Of a DNA stretch of 64,000 bases, positions 17,607 through 25,468 are shown piece after piece. Under the pieces are notes generated by a model. It was not told the DNA's origin, made no database searches, and saw nothing but the letters and a program-made list of their open reading frames with translations. The DNA lies in contig CAVYJC010000004.1 in assembly GCA_963768715.1 (NCBI GenBank), positions 294,990 through 358,989 of the forward strand, in the 5' to 3' direction. Position 1 is the first letter of the stretch. Each line of letters opens with the position of its first letter. This DNA comes from DATKEJ01 sp963768715 (lineage in GTDB: Bacteria; Bacteroidota; Rhodothermia; Rhodothermales; DATKEJ01). The position numbers were made by a program, and so were the translations under genes.

Positions 17607-17614
17607 GGTTCTTT

Positions 17615-17726
17615 GACATTGGACACTGGTTCTTGGGAGTCATTGGTCACTAGTCATTAGTCATTAGTCATTGGTCATTGGTTACGGTTCCCGCTCTTGC
17701 TTTAGGGAACCTGGAACCTGGAACCT
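17615..17726. repeat. Heptanucleotide arrays upstream of tRNA-Pro
   Basis: At 17615-17635 there are GACATTG, GACACTG, GTTCTTG. After 3 extra bases, 17639-17680 has six units of the form GTCAYTR (GTCATTG, GTCACTA, GTCATTA, GTCATTA, GTCATTG, GTCATTG). At 17706-17726 there are three perfect GGAACCT units, ending 4 bp before the tRNA. Confidence 0.88.
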
Positions 17727-17730
17727 CTTT

Positions 17731-17805
17731 CGGGGTGTGGCGCAGCCCGGTTAGCGCGTCTGCTTTGGGAGCAGAAGGTCGCCGGTTCGAATCCGGCCAC
17801 CCCGA
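17731..17805 (+). tRNA. tRNA-Pro (TGG)
   Basis: A full cloverleaf. The acceptor CGGGGTG pairs with CACCCCG, and the anticodon loop TTTGGGA carries TGG inside a TCTGC/GCAGA stem. The T arm is GCCGGTTCGAATCCGGC and the discriminator is A. CCA is not encoded. Confidence 0.95.
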
Positions 17806-17813
17806 CAGGTTGG

Positions 17814-17841
17814 TTGTTGGACACTGGTCACTGGTCACTGG
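17814..17841. repeat. Heptanucleotide array after tRNA-Pro
   Basis: Units TTGTTGG, ACACTGG, TCACTGG, TCACTGG lie directly after the tRNA. Confidence 0.85.
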
Positions 17842-17890
17842 GGCACACCCAACGGTGCTGGCTAGAACGGTCAACATCAGGCTTCTTGTT

Positions 17891-18295
17891 TCAATCGTCA
17901 GCTCGTGAGTTGGTCTTTGACTTGTTTCCGATGCTCTTGATGTAGGCGTTAAGGCGCTTTCCAAGAATATTGACCTCTTCGTTCAGTTCATTGAATTCCG
18001 GTTGTGACAGAAGCCCTCGCGATTCGGCCTTTTGCAGCCACGTTCTCACCTCAAGTAGTGATCCGCGAGCGTAATAGCAGAATTGTCGATTCTCTCGAAA
18101 GTGGTATCTGCCATACCCTTCACTCAAATTCGCTGCGATCGAATCAGCCGCCCGAGCAATCTGAATGCCAATGGTGTTTCTTTCATACTGGTTCCAACCC
18201 ACGGTCATGTTCCACACTCGTTCACCGAGAATCATCGCAGATCTGTAGATCTCAAGATCCTGAACATCCATGGGCTTCTTTTTGACTAAAGACAC
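17891..18295 (-). CDS. Four-helix-bundle protein (23S rRNA IVS-type, S23 family)
   Basis: 134 residues. The family pattern is clear: DLEIYRSAMILGERVWNMT, RNTIGIQIARAADSIAANLSEGYGR, ENRQFCYYARGSLLEVRTWLQKAESRGLLS and a final helix. Relatives were first found in intervening sequences of 23S rRNA but are widespread as stand-alone genes of unknown function. Here it is framed by tRNA-Pro and tRNA-Arg and by heptanucleotide arrays, which suggests an inserted gene. Confidence 0.88.
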   Translation of the reverse strand: MSLVKKKPMDVQDLEIYRSAMILGERVWNMTVGWNQYERNTIGIQIARAADSIAANLSEGYGRYHFRENRQFCYYARGSLLEVRTWLQKAESRGLLSQPEFNELNEEVNILGKRLNAYIKSIGNKSKTNSRADD

Positions 18296-18341
18296 CTGAA
18301 AGGCAAAAACGTAACTTCGACCTTTCCTCGACCTGGGACTC

Positions 18342-18372
18342 CCAAGAACCAGTGTCCAGTGGCTAATGACTA
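18342..18372. repeat. Heptanucleotide array before tRNA-Arg
   Basis: Units CCAAGAA, CCAGTGT, CCAGTGG, CTAATGA and a partial CTA. This is the reverse-strand form of the GTCAYTR family. Confidence 0.8.
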
Positions 18373-18377
18373 TTTCC

Positions 18378-18451
18378 GCGCCCGTAGCTCAACCGGACAG
18401 AGCAGCGGATTTCTAATCCGCAGGTTGCAGGTTCGAGTCCTGCCGGGCGTA
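18378..18451 (+). tRNA. tRNA-Arg (TCT)
   Basis: The acceptor GCGCCCG pairs with CGGGCGT, with a G-U closing pair. The anticodon stem GCGGA/TCCGC has loop TTTCTAA with TCT. The T arm is GCAGGTTCGAGTCCTGC. Confidence 0.93.
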
Positions 18452-18454
18452 CTA

Positions 18455-18495
18455 ATTAGTCATCTGGTCATTAGTCATTAGTCACTAGTCACCGG
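18455..18495. repeat. Heptanucleotide array after tRNA-Arg
   Basis: ATTAGTC, an 8-nt unit ATCTGGTC, then ATTAGTC, ATTAGTC, ACTAGTC, ACC. One unit has gained a base, so the phase slips within the array. Confidence 0.82.
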
Positions 18496-18861
18496 TTGCT
18501 GGGCAGGGCGCGCTGATCGAGTATCATTGTCCGTTAGTGCCTGATTGAGCTTGTCTTTAGCGACAGAAGGGGGGCGTGTGGAGGTCAAAGGAAGCATCAA
18601 CACGGCTCTTCTCTCCATCATGAAGAAGGGATGAATGCCCTTCCTGATTGGCGCAAGACTGATCCAGACAGAGAATTCCTTGCGCTTCTATCTACAAAGC
18701 GGTGCCCATTCCGTGCCGCCCGTTCACAAAGAATAGCTTTTTCGCGGAGGCTGAGTGAACCGGGATTTCTGGAGCGGTGGCTGTTGGAGGCAGTCAACGG
18801 TTGTGCAATTCCTCAATCTCCGTGACAGAGGCGATGCCAGTTCCTTATCGAAGAGGTTCGC
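18496..18861. other. Gap upstream of the pilin-like operon
   Basis: About 365 bp with no convincing gene. A 64-codon frame at 18631-18825 has no family signal. The promoter for the three-gene operon should lie here. Confidence 0.35.
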
Positions 18862-19404
18862 ATGTCACAACTTATATACTCCATTCTCGGCCTTGCCGTC
18901 GCCGTTCTTTTCTCGACGATGCTGACGCGTTCGGTGCATTCCGGAGGGCAGAGCATCGTGTCGAACGAAGTGCTTACCCAGATGCTGGGCGTCGGGCAGG
19001 ACGTTCTCGAAGACGTCGGGCGACGGGCGCTTCCTTTTGATTCAAACACCGACGAAGCGAAGCTGCCCCATCCGATTGATTATCCCGTTGTCCACTACGC
19101 CGCGCAGCTTACACCTGCGAGCTCCTTCGGAGGGTGCACAGATTTCGCACTGTGCGAAGACCTTGATGATTTCGATGGCATCCCTTCGTTCACGAGAACG
19201 TCCGAAGGCCTCGACTATGACGTCACGATCGAAGTGCGATACGTCGATGAGGACAACCCCGATATCGAACAGACGAGTCAGACTTTTGCAAAGGAGGTCA
19301 ACGTCCTTGTCTCAAGCCCGTCGGTCATGATCGCCGGTGAGCCGCTCACCGTAGGCTATGCCAGGGTATTCACCTATGACAAGGCCACTGATTACACGCC
19401 GTGA
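18862..19404 (+). CDS. Pilin-like protein with N-terminal membrane anchor (gene 1 of 3)
   Basis: 180 residues. A single hydrophobic helix (SQLIYSILGLAVAVLFSTML) lies at the very N-terminus, followed by polar residues and an all-beta-like body with two Cys (GCTDFALCEDLDD). The layout is that of a pseudopilin, but there is no canonical Gly-Phe-Thr-Leu-x-Glu cleavage site. Two further proteins with the same layout follow on the same strand. Function is unknown. Anchored periplasmic or fibre-forming roles are guesses. Confidence 0.6.
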   Translation: MSQLIYSILGLAVAVLFSTMLTRSVHSGGQSIVSNEVLTQMLGVGQDVLEDVGRRALPFDSNTDEAKLPHPIDYPVVHYAAQLTPASSFGGCTDFALCEDLDDFDGIPSFTRTSEGLDYDVTIEVRYVDEDNPDIEQTSQTFAKEVNVLVSSPSVMIAGEPLTVGYARVFTYDKATDYTP

Positions 19405-19458
19405 CTTCTTGATTATGCAGCGAATTGATTCGAACTAAGATCAAATAGAGACTTCACC

Positions 19459-20082
19459 ATGCAAGAGTGGATCGGATATTTACTCGCCACCGTGGTAGCC
19501 GGGGTCGTGCTACTCATCGTTCAGTCCGCCAGTTTTCGTGGCCAGGAGGCGGCAGTCGCCGGGATCCAATACCGTGCGGCCAAGGAAAACGCTATCGACA
19601 TGGCATCGATGATGAGCCGTGATTTTCGGAACATCGGAGCCAATTATCCCGACTATCCATTGGACCCCCAGATGTCGATCGTTCAGTACGACACGGTCGC
19701 CTGGCCGCATGTCTTCAGGTTCGTCGCCCAAATCGAGAAAGGCCAACCCCCTGACACGGTCGAGTACCGTTGGTCACCGGCCGACTCGGTCGATCTCGGA
19801 GGGACAACCGTCGCTGGGTTCAGCCTGGAGCGTTGGGTTGGCGGCGGCGGAAGCGCCTACCTCTCGGGGGCCAACTCGAATTCGATTACACACCTGACCA
19901 TTAGCCTCGAGAAGTCTGACGGAGGCGCCATCGTGGATCCGTGGGACACGCGCCAGATCGCCGTCGACATGCGAAGCGTCTCGACACTCGGAGCGAGCAG
20001 CTTGGTCAACGAGACGCGCTGGAATGAAGTCATACACCCCATGCATCTGGCGCGCCTGGATGGAATACCTGAACCTAACTGA
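19459..20082 (+). CDS. Pilin-like protein with N-terminal membrane anchor (gene 2 of 3)
   Basis: 207 residues. MQEWIGYLLATVVAGVVLLI is a membrane helix at the extreme N-terminus. An amphipathic helix (AAKENAIDMASMMSRDFRNIGAN) follows, then a beta-rich, Gly/Ser-containing body. The N-terminal helix with a helical spine and then a globular beta part recalls type II minor pseudopilins such as PilW-like proteins. The prepilin peptidase site is not evident. It lies 55 bp after gene 1. Confidence 0.6.
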   Translation: MQEWIGYLLATVVAGVVLLIVQSASFRGQEAAVAGIQYRAAKENAIDMASMMSRDFRNIGANYPDYPLDPQMSIVQYDTVAWPHVFRFVAQIEKGQPPDTVEYRWSPADSVDLGGTTVAGFSLERWVGGGGSAYLSGANSNSITHLTISLEKSDGGAIVDPWDTRQIAVDMRSVSTLGASSLVNETRWNEVIHPMHLARLDGIPEPN

Positions 20083-20100
20083 GTCGCGAGGGATAAAGAA

Positions 20101-21330
20101 ATGGGTCAGTACGCATACTATCTCGTAGCTGCATTCGCACTTACAGCCGGAGTCTTGGTGCTCGGACTTCGTTCGGATACCGTCGACGCCGACAAGAAGG
20201 TGGGGTACTACCAGGTCAAGATCGAGGCCCGGGATGCAGCCCAGTCAGGATTTCACCTCACCATGCGGAAACTCGCAGCCGATCAGGATCCCTGGGTTGA
20301 CAGCACCAAATACGGCTTCGGCGAGACATCCTACCAGCGTTCGACTTTTACGTCGTCGGTGACGCCCTTCGGGACCCCTGTAGGGGATACAGTGGACGTG
20401 GTTGTGGTGGGATTCCATAAGTACATTGACAAACAGGGTGTTCCTCGCGATACGACCCATACGATTGAGGCGCGCGTGGTTCGTGGTTTGGTTGAAGGCG
20501 TGCCGCCGAGATTCCGCTATGCGATCAGCACGGACACAGACCTCCTCCTCCAAGGCAATATCGAGGTGAAGTCAGGGTTCCCTGAAATCAATGCCAGCGT
20601 CCATTCTAACGGTACTCTTCGAACGAGAGGAAATACCTTCACTGTCCAGGGCTACGGTACCTATACCGGCTCGTATTTCGAGACGGCAACCGGGGCGTCC
20701 AACCGATTCCAACCGAACGTCGACTGGAACGGCTCAGCCGACAACGTATTTCAACGCGATTCCGTGGACCTCCCCAACTTGGAATTGGACAGACTTCGCG
20801 CCGCGGCCACGCACTACGAAACGGGTGATTTTTCGATTGACGGTGATACCTTTCCTTACAGCTCATTCGCCGAATGGGCGGCGGCGCTCGGCTCCACAGT
20901 GGGTACGGGTACAGCAGACGACCCGTTCATCCTCGTTGTAGAGGGGGATCTGGAGTTGCTCAACAGAATCGATCTGGATGGATACGGGATGCTCGTCTCA
21001 GCTTCGAACGTCGAGGTGAGCCCCTCGGGAAGCGAGGGTAGCCTGACGGGCGGCATCGATGGTTACAATATGGAGCTGGGCGTCTTTGCTGCGGGCAACA
21101 TCGACGTGAACGGAAACGCCATCATGAAATCGACGCTCTATTCACAGGGACGCGTCACGTTTCACGGGACGGTCGACTTGACCGGGGGCATCGTCGCGAA
21201 GGAGACAAAGTTCATTGGAGGCGGAAGCCCGCTCATCACGTATGTGGGTCCGGGCCATGGCCTGACAAAGCCCGGTTTCAGTTGGAAGGATGCAACCGGA
21301 CCCATCGTGATCGCTTCGGCCGAGTGGTGA
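20101..21330 (+). CDS. Large pilin-like protein with beta-helix-like body (gene 3 of 3)
   Basis: 409 residues. It has an N-terminal helix (YAYYLVAAFALTAGVLVLGL), then an amphipathic segment (VKIEARDAAQSGFHLTMRKLA) like the spine of PilX-type proteins. The long C-terminal part has short beta repeats (GNIDVNGNAIMKSTLYSQGRVTFHGTVDLTGGIVAKETKFIGGG). That stretch resembles polymer-forming or DUF7305-like domains of surface proteins. It starts 19 bp after gene 2. The trio probably builds or decorates one envelope structure. Confidence 0.6.
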   Translation: MGQYAYYLVAAFALTAGVLVLGLRSDTVDADKKVGYYQVKIEARDAAQSGFHLTMRKLAADQDPWVDSTKYGFGETSYQRSTFTSSVTPFGTPVGDTVDVVVVGFHKYIDKQGVPRDTTHTIEARVVRGLVEGVPPRFRYAISTDTDLLLQGNIEVKSGFPEINASVHSNGTLRTRGNTFTVQGYGTYTGSYFETATGASNRFQPNVDWNGSADNVFQRDSVDLPNLELDRLRAAATHYETGDFSIDGDTFPYSSFAEWAAALGSTVGTGTADDPFILVVEGDLELLNRIDLDGYGMLVSASNVEVSPSGSEGSLTGGIDGYNMELGVFAAGNIDVNGNAIMKSTLYSQGRVTFHGTVDLTGGIVAKETKFIGGGSPLITYVGPGHGLTKPGFSWKDATGPIVIASAEW

Positions 21331-21394
21331 GATCGGAGCCTTTCGACGGCGTGACCGGTCTGCTGAAATCTGCCCAAAGCGGCTGACTGCGATT

Positions 21395-21417
21395 CGAAAC
21401 GGCGCCAGGCCGTTTCG
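21395..21417. terminator. Hairpin between convergent genes
   Basis: A perfect 9-bp stem (CGAAACGGC with GCCGTTTCG) and a 5-nt loop lie between the convergent pilin-like operon and the BP74-like gene. No T run follows on the plus strand. It could act as a shared terminator or protective hairpin. Confidence 0.6.
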
Positions 21418-21444
21418 CCTGTGGGCGTCCCTATCCGATCGCGT

Positions 21445-21867
21445 CTAAAGGGACCTGAGGAGAATTAGCTCGGCACTCCAAGGGCAGTAGCGACCCACGT
21501 TGTTCAGCCATTCGTCGAGATTCGCTTCCACTTCCGACGGCTTGGCGCTGCATACCTCGGTCGTCACCTCCGCCATTTCGATGTCCTCCGAATCCAGGTG
21601 CCAACTCCAAGGCTTGTTGTAGTCACCATCACCGGAACCGGGTAGCAACGCGCCGTTCGGAATGGTGGCCGAGCTCTTGCGCTGCCAGACGTCGACGATG
21701 TCCTCGATCGTTTTTGAATTCGTGATGCGAACTCTAAACGTTTCGTCTCCGACGCGAAAGGTGGCCTCCAGCGTCGAATCACCTACATCCCTAATCGTGT
21801 CTTCTCCGCAGCCCGCAAAGATTATCAGGCAGGCTGCGACAAAGCCCACCCTGAAGCCGGATCGCAT
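21445..21867 (-). CDS. BP74-domain lipoprotein
   Basis: About 140 residues. Its signal peptide ends in a lipobox (LIIFAGC). The mature part reads ATFRVGDETFRVRITNSK, IVDVWQRK, NKPWSWHLDSEDIEMAEVTTEVC, VEANLDEW and RYCPWSAELI. This order matches the BP74 N-terminal domain seen in fungal and bacterial secreted proteins, in which a two-Cys beta-sandwich-like domain is annotated as adhesion-related. I recall the pattern rather than having searched it. The function here is unknown. Confidence 0.65.
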   Translation of the reverse strand: MRSGFRVGFVAACLIIFAGCGEDTIRDVGDSTLEATFRVGDETFRVRITNSKTIEDIVDVWQRKSSATIPNGALLPGSGDGDYNKPWSWHLDSEDIEMAEVTTEVCSAKPSEVEANLDEWLNNVGRYCPWSAELILLRSL

Positions 21868-21971
21868 AACAGAAGGCAATTGAAGAATCGGCGTTTTTGA
21901 CGACTCCTGGCCTGCGGCTGTTCCGTTTCTGTGCTGATCATGAGGGCCAAAAAGAAGGCCCTATATTCGCG

Positions 21972-22550
21972 CTATGGAAACCACACCAGACTGGCCGCTC
22001 CACGAAAGGAGGTGGCCCCGACGCTCGTGTCTACGGTGAAGCCACCCAACGTCAGTTGCTCCATGTTTCCGAACGTTCCATCCGCGCTGAGACCGACGGC
22101 AAAACGTGACGCAAAGAATACCAGGCATCCGGCGCCGACCGTCGCGCCGGGTCCGGAAGCCTCCAGGCTTTGTGTGCCGATGTCGAACTGCGTGGATCTC
22201 GCCGCAAAGGCCAGTTCCGCATAGGGGCGAACCTGGCGCGAGGCGAGCATCGGAAGGACACGTACTCCCACGTCAAGATGCGTGAGTGTATAGCTGTTGC
22301 CTTCGTCAGACGACATGTTCGACAGATCGATTCGACCAAACAGGCCGAAGTATTGGCTCATACCGTAATACACCTCGGCGCCGATTCCGCCGCCGCTGTG
22401 CGAATCGAAAGTGATTCCCTCAATGTCGTTGAGCTTCCAGGTCGTCGCCTGGCCGCGCAGTGAGAGGCCGAGTCCTTTCGTGCGGAACTGTCCGAAGATC
22501 GGCGCCTGGGCCGCGAGGAGGATTGCAAGAGCGAGAACGATCCGGCGCAT
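21972..22550 (-). CDS. Small outer-membrane beta-barrel protein
   Basis: About 192 residues from the ATG at 22550, which begins a signal peptide (MRRIVLALAILLAAQAPIFG). The body shows alternating hydrophobic strands with Gly and aromatic residues (GGGIGAEVYYGMSQYFGLFGRIDLS, VRPYAELAFAARSTQFDIG) and ends in SLVWFP, a barrel-like terminus. It fits the porin-like OmpA/OMP_b-brl class. No specific function is known. Confidence 0.6.
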   Translation of the reverse strand: MRRIVLALAILLAAQAPIFGQFRTKGLGLSLRGQATTWKLNDIEGITFDSHSGGGIGAEVYYGMSQYFGLFGRIDLSNMSSDEGNSYTLTHLDVGVRVLPMLASRQVRPYAELAFAARSTQFDIGTQSLEASGPGATVGAGCLVFFASRFAVGLSADGTFGNMEQLTLGGFTVDTSVGATSFRGAASLVWFP

Positions 22551-22788
22551 TCGATAAGATGTTACTTTGAACAGACTACAGGATGCATCTCTTGAGCGAA
22601 TGGAACCCAACCGTCTGTGACCTTCGTTAGACATGATCCGAGGGACCAAAGGGATGTGAGTGGCGACCAGAGTAATCGAACATAGTACACGCTGCTGCGT
22701 GTTCAAAGTCATTCGGCGATTCCATACCTTGGCGCTTCCGAGGAACTCGCTCCCGGCCCAATAGTCAACGGGCGAGACGCTGAAAATC

Positions 22789-22859
22789 GGTGACGTGGCC
22801 GAGTGGCTAGGCAGAGGTCTGCAAAACCTCGTACGGCGGTTCGAATCCGCCCGTCACCT
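22789..22859 (+). tRNA. tRNA-Cys (GCA)
   Basis: The acceptor GGTGACG pairs with CGTCACC. The anticodon stem GAGGT/ACCTC has loop CTGCAAA (GCA). The discriminator is T, as expected for Cys. Confidence 0.93.
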
Positions 22860-22867
22860 CAAAATCA

Positions 22868-22895
22868 GTCACTAGTCATTAGACACTAGTCACTG
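22868..22895. repeat. Heptanucleotide array after tRNA-Cys
   Basis: GTCACTA, GTCATTA, GACACTA, GTCACTG: four units of the same family as those flanking the other tRNAs. Confidence 0.85.
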
Positions 22896-22965
22896 GTAGG
22901 CGTCGGCTGGAACAGCAAGCGGGGAGCTCGAGCAACAATTGAATCGTGGAGACCTCAGACCCCGG

Positions 22966-23874
22966 ATGTCAGACGTTCGACAAGCCACGTGGTCATTCCT
23001 CTTTTTGAGTCTCCTCCTTCTTTCGTCGTGTGAGTCTCGGCGGAGTCCGGATATGGAAACCTCTTTCCACGAGATACTCTCGTCTTATCCCGAGGCCGCG
23101 GTGGGGATCGCGCTCCGCGACCTCGAGGCGGGCACGTCGTTTGAATACAATGCCGACCGGAGCTTCCATGCCGCGTCGACAATGAAAGTACCGGTCATGA
23201 TCGAGGTCTTTCGGCAGGCCGAAGCGGGTCGTTTTTCGATGAATGATTCGCTCGAGGTGACCAACGAGTTCAAATCGATCGTTGACGGATCGTCGTACGT
23301 GCTGGATACCGAAGACGACTCCGACGCCGAGGTCTATGCGGAAATCGGGCACCCGGTTGCGATCCGCTGGCTGGTCGAGCGGATGATTACCGCGTCGTCG
23401 AATCTCGCCACGAATATTCTGATCGACCTGGTTTCAGCGGATTCTGTGCAGGCGACTATCGAGCGGCTCGGCACGACGCATATGAAGGTTCTTCGGGGCG
23501 TGGAGGATCTGAAGGCATATGATCAGGGACTCAACAACACGGCGACCGCAAACGATCTTGCGGTATTGCTGCAGGCCCTGGCTGAGGGGAGAGCGGTCTC
23601 TTCCGATGCAGACGCCGAAATGGTCGATATCCTCCTGCAGCAAGAGTACAATGACATCATTCCGGCCGGAGTGCCGGCGGGTGTTCGGGTCGCGCACAAG
23701 ACGGGTTGGATCACCGAGATCCACCATGACGCGGCGATCGTGTATCCTCCCGAACGAAAGCCCTACATTCTGGTGGTTCTGACAGAGGGTGTGCCCGATA
23801 AGGATGACTCGGCCCGGCTCGGAGCGGAAATTTCTTCCGCCGCATACGCCGCAATTACCGGTGACGGTCGGTAG
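22966..23874 (+). CDS. Class A beta-lactamase-like serine hydrolase, lipoprotein
   Basis: About 302 residues from the ATG at 22966; a TTG 27 bp upstream is also open. The lipobox is LLLLSSC. The active-site motifs are STMKVP (SxxK), then SSN (in place of SDN), a VEDLK omega-loop-like segment with Glu, and HKTG (KTG box). This is the class A/PBP-type hydrolase fold. Resistance activity cannot be inferred: similar lipoproteins are common in Bacteroidota, and some act on other substrates. It is convergent with a small coiled-coil gene. Confidence 0.82.
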   Translation: MSDVRQATWSFLFLSLLLLSSCESRRSPDMETSFHEILSSYPEAAVGIALRDLEAGTSFEYNADRSFHAASTMKVPVMIEVFRQAEAGRFSMNDSLEVTNEFKSIVDGSSYVLDTEDDSDAEVYAEIGHPVAIRWLVERMITASSNLATNILIDLVSADSVQATIERLGTTHMKVLRGVEDLKAYDQGLNNTATANDLAVLLQALAEGRAVSSDADAEMVDILLQQEYNDIIPAGVPAGVRVAHKTGWITEIHHDAAIVYPPERKPYILVVLTEGVPDKDDSARLGAEISSAAYAAITGDGR

Positions 23875-23899
23875 ACGCGCATCACTGAATTGCCCGCCC

Positions 23900-24241
23900 T
23901 CAACCCCGCAGGCGGCGCGCCATGCGTTCAACCTTATCGCGGTCGTCATCTTCGTGAGATGACGGTTCGGGCAGCTTCGCTCGTGAAAGCTCAGGATCGG
24001 ATCCGAGTGTCTCCCACGCCTCAGATGTGATGATCGTCTCGAGGTTTTGAATCCGATGCACCAGGCGGAGCCGCTCCTCGCGGAGATCCTCGATTTCCTG
24101 TTTGAGCGAATCAATCGATGCACCCAACTCAACGGTGGAATCACCGATGGAGGCCGTGTGCTTTTTGAACTTCAGCCACTCGGCGAAGCCCGCGAGCGCT
24201 ATTCCTGCCAGAGGAATCAGTATCCAGATGAAACGGATCAT
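23900..24241 (-). CDS. Single-pass membrane coiled-coil protein (PspB-like layout)
   Basis: About 113 residues from the ATG at 24241 (MIRFIWILIPLAGIALAGF). One N-terminal membrane helix is followed by a coiled coil (SIDSLKQEIEDLREERLRLVHRIQNLETIIT) and an acidic then basic tail. The order resembles PspB, which regulates the phage-shock response, but the similarity is only in layout. Confidence 0.55.
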   Translation of the reverse strand: MIRFIWILIPLAGIALAGFAEWLKFKKHTASIGDSTVELGASIDSLKQEIEDLREERLRLVHRIQNLETIITSEAWETLGSDPELSRAKLPEPSSHEDDDRDKVERMARRLRG

Positions 24242-24468
24242 TAGCGCAAAATGATTACTGGCAATACATACCGATAATACGCGCCCCAATGATAACGGTT
24301 ACCTCGGGGGCAGAGCAAGGAATTAGAGAGCGCACATTGAAATTCGGCGACGCAGTTTCACCGCCAAGCTTCATATCAAACATTAATTCGACGTATCTTG
24401 CTATGTCCCCATGTGGCACATTCCCCGCCTTATAGGATCTAACGGCCACCAAAAAATAAGAGCAAACA

Positions 24469-25254
24469 TTGTCGCTGATTGCGCGGACGCTCCAAACGCT
24501 GGGATTACAGAGAGAAGAGCGAGGACAAACGAGTCCGGAAGACAGGAAGGAGCGGATATCTCAGGTTACGGGACTCCCCATTAATCGCCTCGAACTCTAC
24601 GAGCGGGCGCTGCGCCACTCGTCTCTCGTCCGGCACAAGAAGAATCGTCATCTCAAATCGAACGAGCGACTCGAGTTTCTGGGCGACGCCGTTCTCGGGC
24701 TCGCCGCCGCGGAGTACGTCTACGAGCGTTTTCCGGACAAGAACGAAGGATTTCTGACCCGATTGCGTGCTAAGCTCGTCAACAAGCGAGCGCTGGCCGA
24801 ATACGCGGAAATGATCTCCCTGCAGCCGCTCATCCAAATGAGTGAGGACATGGATCGTGCCGGCGGGCGCGTGAATCCCTCGATGCTGGCCAATGCTTTC
24901 GAGGCTCTGCTGGGCGCGCTCTACCTGGATCACGGGTATATACCTGCGAGACAGTTTGTTCTCGCGACGGTTGCACGGACCGTGAACGTGAGCGAGCTCG
25001 CCGAACGCCGGGAAAACCACAAGAGCGTCCTGCTCGAGTATGCGCAGGCAAGGCGTTGGTCGCAGCCGACCTATCGAGTGCTTTCGGAGCAGGGGCCCGG
25101 CCACCAGCGCGAGTTCCTCGTGGAAGTCGTCATCGGCGACGAGTCGTTCGGCACCGGTCAGGGGCGTTCCAAGAAGACGGCCGAGCAGCGGGCGGCGAAG
25201 TCGGCGCTGAAATACCTCGAGAAACATCAGGACGTGATGGCTAAGACCGGCTAG
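24469..25254 (+). CDS. rnc: Ribonuclease III
   Basis: 261 residues starting at TTG 24469. The catalytic signature NERLEFLGDAVLGLAAAEY is at about residue 65 and the second acidic helix (ANAFEALLGALYLDHGY) at about 143. The C-terminal double-stranded RNA-binding domain ends with GQGRSKKTAEQRAAKSALKYLEK. It processes rRNA precursors and structured RNA. An AT-rich gap of about 220 bp upstream (24242-24468) contains no clear gene and should hold the promoter. Confidence 0.95.
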   Translation: MSLIARTLQTLGLQREERGQTSPEDRKERISQVTGLPINRLELYERALRHSSLVRHKKNRHLKSNERLEFLGDAVLGLAAAEYVYERFPDKNEGFLTRLRAKLVNKRALAEYAEMISLQPLIQMSEDMDRAGGRVNPSMLANAFEALLGALYLDHGYIPARQFVLATVARTVNVSELAERRENHKSVLLEYAQARRWSQPTYRVLSEQGPGHQREFLVEVVIGDESFGTGQGRSKKTAEQRAAKSALKYLEKHQDVMAKTG

Positions 25255-25468
25255 CACGGTTCGCCATCTTTCGCCTCGCCCCCCGTTTGCGACGCACATC
25301 AGACGGATGCCTCTCATCTATTAGGTGCGTCAGTCAAGCAGTTCAGGCCAACCCTCGGTTCCTGAGAATTTCGCGGGATCTCATTCGTTTTTCAACGTCC
25401 AATTTGCGAACTACAGGAGGACGACTCTGTTTAAGTCGGCACCTGACAACCCGCATCTAAGCACGACC

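Noticed and set aside
17668..17964. 98-codon minus-strand frame with WPDSNRRPSAPKADALTG
   Set aside because: This is the well-known false translation of the antisense of a tRNA-Pro gene; the tRNA is at 17731-17805.
24255..24452. 65-codon minus-strand frame upstream of rnc
   Set aside because: Lies in a likely promoter gap with no recognisable sequence pattern.
25255..25468. Possible glycine riboswitch before gcvP
   Set aside because: Only a GACGCAC/GTGCGTC stem with a long loop is present; the conserved glycine-aptamer motifs are missing.
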